DNA of 64,000 nucleotides from Sapria himalayana (taxonomy: Eukaryota; Streptophyta; Magnoliopsida; Malpighiales; Rafflesiaceae): positions 584,743 to 648,742 of the forward strand of contig JAREIK010002957.1 of the NCBI GenBank assembly GCA_029783825.1. Reading direction: 5' to 3'. Every line of letters begins with the position of its first letter. The stretch's first letter is position 1. Below, in pieces: positions 60,060 through 64,000 of this stretch. The notes under the pieces were generated by a model that saw only the letters and a list, made by a program, of their open reading frames with translations, did not search any database and was not told the DNA's origin. The position numbers were made by a program, and so were the translations under genes.

Positions 60060-61790
60060 GGATTTGATTATTTTAAGTGTTAGAAATTATGATTATATGT
60101 GTAACTATATGTATACCCACATGTAACTATATTTATAATTACATGTATAATAACATACAACATTATATTTAACTATATGTGTATAACTATGTATAAATAT
60201 TTGTATAACTATATAACACTCTACAACATTAAATATTACTATATTTATAACTATGTATACATGTATGTAGATCTATATATTTATTTATAACTTTTTATAT
60301 TTATGTATAACTTTTTGTATGAATATATTTATATATAACAATATGTTTAAATATATAAAAATATTAATAGTTATATATACTATATGTATAATAACATATA
60401 ACTATAAATAATTGTATCTTATTATATATATAACTATAAGAGCTTTATACATAACTATATTTAAATATATAATTTACATCTTATATTTAATATACATTTG
60501 TATATATTAGTATATAAAAATGTGTTTTACTATATCTATACCTATACATATCTATATGTATAAATAATAAAATTATATGAATAAATATATATACCTACAT
60601 GTATAAATATAAGTATAACTTTATGTGCAACTATATGTATAACCACATGTAACTATATTTATAATTACATGTATTGAAACATAAAACATTATGTTTAATT
60701 TTATGTGTATAACTATATATAAATATTTCTAAAACTAAATAAAACTTTATATAATTAAATATAACTATATTTTTAACTATTTATACATATATGTAAATCT
60801 ATATATTTGTTTATAACATTGTATATATTTATGTAAACCTAAATATAACTACTCGTATGAATATATAAACTAAATGTTTAACGATATATAAATTTTTATA
60901 ACTATATATATTATATGTACAATAACATATAACTATAAATATTTCTATCTTACTATATGTATAACTATAAAAACTTTATACATAACTATATTTAAATATA
61001 TAAATAACAACATGCCTAATTCATCACAACTGGTTGAATCCCGAGAGGGAGAAGACTTGGCCATGACATCAGCTTCCAAAGCGAGTAGTCCCCCAACTAG
61101 CATCTATGAGTTAGAAGTTTATTCGCCCAATTCGGTGCGAAGGAAAGTAGCCAAAAAACTGGCGGAATGCTTTCGAAACCAATTAACTTGAGTGGGACGA
61201 GAGTGGCAGAAAGTGGGTCAAATCCCAATTGCTGCGGAAGATCCAGATTCAGATTCGATGGGTGGTCAATCCAGAATCACTAGGGCCGGGTGAAAAATTG
61301 GTTATTTAATATACATTTTTATATATTAGTATAAAAATGTATTTTAGTATATCCATACCTATACAAAACTATATGTTTAAATATATGAAATTATATGAAA
61401 AAATATATATACATACATGTAATATATAAGTTTAACTATACGTGTAACTATATGTATAACCACATGTATCTATATTTATAATTATATGTATAAAAACATA
61501 CAACATATTATTTAACTAAATGTGTATAACTATATATACATATTTGTATATCTATAAAAAACTTTATATAAATAAATATAACTTTATTTTTAATTATGTA
61601 TACATATATGTAAATCTATATAATTGTTTATAACTTTATATACATTTATTTATATTTACTTATAACTATTTGTATGCATATATTTATATATAATTATATG
61701 TTAAACTAAATGTAACTATTTATAACTACATTTACTATATGTATCCTAACATATAATTATATGTGGGATAATACTATTCTATTGCACTAA
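60060..61790. repeat. Tandem repeat of about 526 bases, three copies
   Basis: The phrase ACATGTA(A/T)CTATATTTATAAT recurs with ATGT at 60121, 60647 and 61464. The first spacing is 526; the second is 817, which is 526 plus the roughly 290-base island at 61004-61300. The whole is made of TATA(A/C)CTATATGTATAA words. No coding content. Confidence 0.85.
61004..61300 (+). other. GC-richer coding-like island inserted in the 526-base repeat
   Basis: About 297 bases of ordinary complexity in an array of AT repeats, which continues on both sides (AAATATATAA before, GTTATTTAATATACATTT after). From an ATG at about 61011 the plus frame reads through EGEDLAMTSASKASSPPTSI, then YELEVYSPNSVRRKVAKKLA and ECFRNQLT before TGA. 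The same frame then continues VGREWQKVGQIPIAAEDPDS without another stop for about 30 codons. I do not recognise it. The codon usage is unlike the element's; an organellar or host gene fragment filled in during break repair is possible. Confidence 0.55.
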
Positions 61791-62036
61791 CTTGAATTAA
61801 AATGGCTAAAGATATAATATCAACAATATGTAAGCACATAGCATGAGAGTGTCCGTTGATCAGGCTTATATATGGTATAATACAAATAAGGGTTATACTC
61901 TTACCTAAACCCAGCCCTTGGGCCTCAGGCTCATATATGAACTTATGTATAACAAAAGATGTAATCTACGATAGGTTTGTACAGAAGAAATTTTATTTTC
62001 TTTTATATAATTCTTCATTCTAACACTACACTCTCT

Positions 62037-62384
62037 CTTGTTATTTTCTTTCTCTCTTCTTTCTTGCTTGTTCTTTCTCTCCACTCCTCTCTCTCCCTCT
62101 CTCTCTCTCTCTCTCTCCCTCTCTCTCTCCCTCTCTCCCTCTCTCTCTCTCTCTCTCTCCCTCTTTCTCTCTCTCCCTCTTTCTCTCTCTCCCTCTTTCT
62201 CTCTCTCCCTCTTTCTCTCTCTCCCTCTCTCCTCCTCTCTCCCTTTCACCATTTCTCTCCCCCTCTTTCTCCCTCCTTCTCTCTCCCTCCCTCTCTCTCT
62301 CTCTCCCCCATCTACCCATTTCTCTACCCCTCTTTCTCAGCACCTTATCTCTCTCTCTCTCTCCCTCTCTCCCTCTCTTTCAAA
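62037..62384. repeat. CT/CCCT-rich tract ahead of TNP2 in CACTA-3
   Basis: Nearly pure pyrimidine on the plus strand: TCTC, CCCTCTCT and CCCTCTTTCTCTCT units. It lies 280-630 bases upstream of the TNP2 start. The equivalent place in CACTA-1 (about 5170) has only a short T/C stretch, so the tract expanded in this copy. Frames through it on both strands (Ser/Leu or Arg/Glu runs) are artefacts. Confidence 0.92.
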
Positions 62385-62666
62385 CTTTAAATGTCTTTCT
62401 TTTTTGCTTTCCTTTCTTGTGCATTATTGTATTTTTCACCCTTTATCTAGTATTAATATGATATCTATTAATCTTTATTGTGCTAAAAATTATTTTATCT
62501 ATTACTGTAGATTCTGCAAACGCATTGCCTCGATATTCATGATATTTAATTTTTAATCATTCAACTACAAGTAATTTTATTTAATTATTTGTATATTTTG
62601 AAGTAATAAAATGTTTTATTCAAAATAATGATTGGGCATTATTTTTTGTAAATAAAATAGGGGAAA

Positions 62667-64000
62667 ATGAGTTCAGAACGTCAGTGGATGTATAGAGGAT
62701 TATTAATGGATTTTTGAATAAAGATTTTTTGACTGGGCTTGAAACTTTCATCTATTTTGCATGTAGTCAATCGAGATTGAGGGATGGAAAAAAAATTTAA
62801 GTGTCCATGTAATCATTGCAAGTGTCAGAATATCTTTTTTCATGATGAAAACACTATAAGATATCATTTGGCTAAATATAGCTTTGTCCCAAATTATTTT
62901 GTTTGGATTTATCATGGGGAATTTACAATAGCTCTGAATATTGACCAAAATGAGGGTACTGAATCATTTTCTTGTGGTGAAGAATCATCAAACACATACC
63001 ATAGAATGATCATGAAAGCTACTGGTGCTAACTTCAATATGGATTACATGGATGAACCACTTAATCCTGAAGCTTAGAAATTTTATGAAATGCTTAAAGC
63101 TGCAGATAAAAAGTTGTTGCCTGGTTGTAAAACACATTCGTAATTGTCACTTGTGGTTCGACTAATGCACATTAAGTTAGAAAATCATATGTCTGAGAAA
63201 TTATTTGATCAAATGATAGAATTGATGAAAGAAATTGTTCTGGATAATAATTTGATCACTAACAACTTTTACAACACTAAGAATTACTACGATGAATGGG
63301 TCTACCAATGGAAAAATTTGATTGTTGTTTAAATAGATGCATGTTATGTTGGGGCGGTGATAGTTATTTAATTAGCTGTAAGTTTTGTGATCATCCTCGA
63401 TTTAGGAAGGCACCTCGTATTATAGATACACACAAAAATTGAAGGTTGTCTTTAAATAGATGTATTATTTTCCATTAATTTCTCGATTACAGAGACTATA
63501 TGTATCAAATGCTACAACAAATGATATGAGGTGGCATTCTGAGCATGAGCTTGAAGAATGGGTAATGCATCATCCATCATATTCACTTGCTTGGAAGTAT
63601 TTTAATTATATACATCAAGATTTTGCTGCAGAAAGCCAAATTGTGAGATTGGGTGTCCACACTGATGGATTTCAACCATTTGGGCAATCTGGACAATAGT
63701 ATTCAACATGGCCAGTGATAGTGACACCTTTTAACTTGCCTCTATGGTTGTGTATAAAGGAGCAATATATGTTTTTGTCAATATTGGCTCCAGGGCCAAA
63801 AAATCTGAATGACATGTTGGAATTTTCTTACAGCCTCTTATCGAAGAGTTAAATCATTTGTGGGATGTTGGCGTGAGTTCAAATGGAAATTCAAATATTT
63901 TCATTCAGAATCTAAGTAAAGACCCGTGTTAATATGTGACAACCTATCATGGGTACTTTGTTAATAGATATAAATTTCACATAATCGAGCACGATTCTTC
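62667..64000 (+). pseudogene. TNP2-type transposase of CACTA-3, internally deleted, cut by window end
   Basis: ATG at 62667 gives MSSERQWMYRGLL, the usual start of TNP2 proteins, followed after a stop by KFKCPCNHCKCQNIFFHDEN (62787-62850), the transposase-associated domain with its Cys residues. RYHLAKYSFVPNYFVWIYHG follows, then NPEA and a TAG at 63075. Later parts: PLISRLQRLYVSNATTNDMR, WHSEHELEEWVMHHPSYSLA, TDGFQPFGQSGQ (63460-63697), then VIVTPFNLPLW and LWDVGVS. At about 63886 the sequence jumps to the part equivalent to CACTA-1 8311 (NLSKD..., VTTYHGYFVNRYKFH), skipping about 1.78 kb. This copy keeps the N-terminal Cys-rich stretch that CACTA-1 has lost. Confidence 0.88.

Larger units (their letters stand above)
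54747..64000 (+). mobile_element. CACTA-3, 5' part of an En/Spm-type transposon, runs off the window
   Basis: Begins CACTACAAGAAAATATTG at 54747, a textbook CACTA terminus, followed by the same family of subterminal motifs and AT-rich leader as CACTA-1 and, at 62667, a TNP2 gene in the same direction. The three bases before it are CAC; the other target copy lies outside the window. It has taken up a foldback element, an hAT-type MITE and a 526-base tandem repeat, and lost about 1.8 kb inside TNP2. Confidence 0.87.

Noticed and set aside
61905..62556. Ser/Leu-rich and Arg/Glu-rich frames
   Set aside because: Products of the CT/GA tract.
1..64000. tRNA, rRNA or other structured RNA genes
   Set aside because: No tRNA-like GGTTCGAATCC arm in proper context and no rRNA signature was noticed; a covariance search was not possible.

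Overview
The window looks like the repeat-dense, AT-rich nuclear DNA of a flowering plant. The evidence is the mix of element families: decayed CACTA (En/Spm) elements with TNP2-type and Transposase_24-type genes, a BED-finger hAT transposase, Athila-like Ty3/gypsy retrotransposons with roughly 2 kb LTRs, and a short block of the plant telomere-type CCCTAAA motif. No complete host gene was found. The species cannot be named from the sequence.

Layout. 1-421 and 13451-16912 are two halves of one large TTATTC/TTCTTA polypyrimidine satellite. It is split by CACTA-1 (422-13450), which has CACTA-type ends and a possible 3-base TTA target duplication. CACTA-1 holds a dead TNP2 gene (5456-9033), a dead second gene with a three-unit coiled-coil repeat (9203 to about 11210) and, behind them, what read as captured pieces of two host genes: a SWIB/MDM2-domain gene with an intron still present (11462-11811) and, antisense, the start of an HD-Zip I homeobox gene (11883-12110). 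A 23-base TACGTA-rich minisatellite (17195-17625) follows, then a nearly intact hAT transposase on the minus strand (17845-19963) whose element ends at 20657 beside telomere-like repeats. 21825-23930 is a minus-strand fragment of a second CACTA element (CACTA-2).

23931-51620 is a nest. An Athila-like element A (25100-37640, LTRs 25100-27207 and 35453-37640) interrupts an unclassified repeat, here called R. A second copy of R at about 45241-46880 lacks the insertion and so serves as an empty site. R copy 1 carries four tandem units of about 854 bases (37860-41345). R copy 2 lies inside a second, older LTR element B (about 42600-51620), recognised by LTR-like direct repeats and an integrase remnant at 47860-48480. 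Between B and the next element lie a possible orphan terminal exon (52358-52491, minus) and a fresh 70-base duplication.

54747-64000 is the 5' part of CACTA-3, same family as CACTA-1. It starts with a sharp CACTACAAG end and a 50-base-period subterminal array. It then carries a foldback element (58889-59221), a 481-base hAT-type MITE with 8-base target duplication (59508-59988), a 526-base tandem repeat broken by an unexplained GC-richer island (61004-61300), a CT tract, and a TNP2 gene with an internal deletion of about 1.8 kb relative to CACTA-1.

Functionally, nothing here looks intact. The hAT transposase is closest, apparently one frameshift away from open. The most unusual items are the double gene capture in CACTA-1, the nested R/Athila arrangement with its internal empty site, the tandem amplification of an already dead reading frame in R, and a GTCATGAC-like motif recurring in several otherwise different repeats. 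All homologies come from reading translations by eye against remembered family features; no database search was run.
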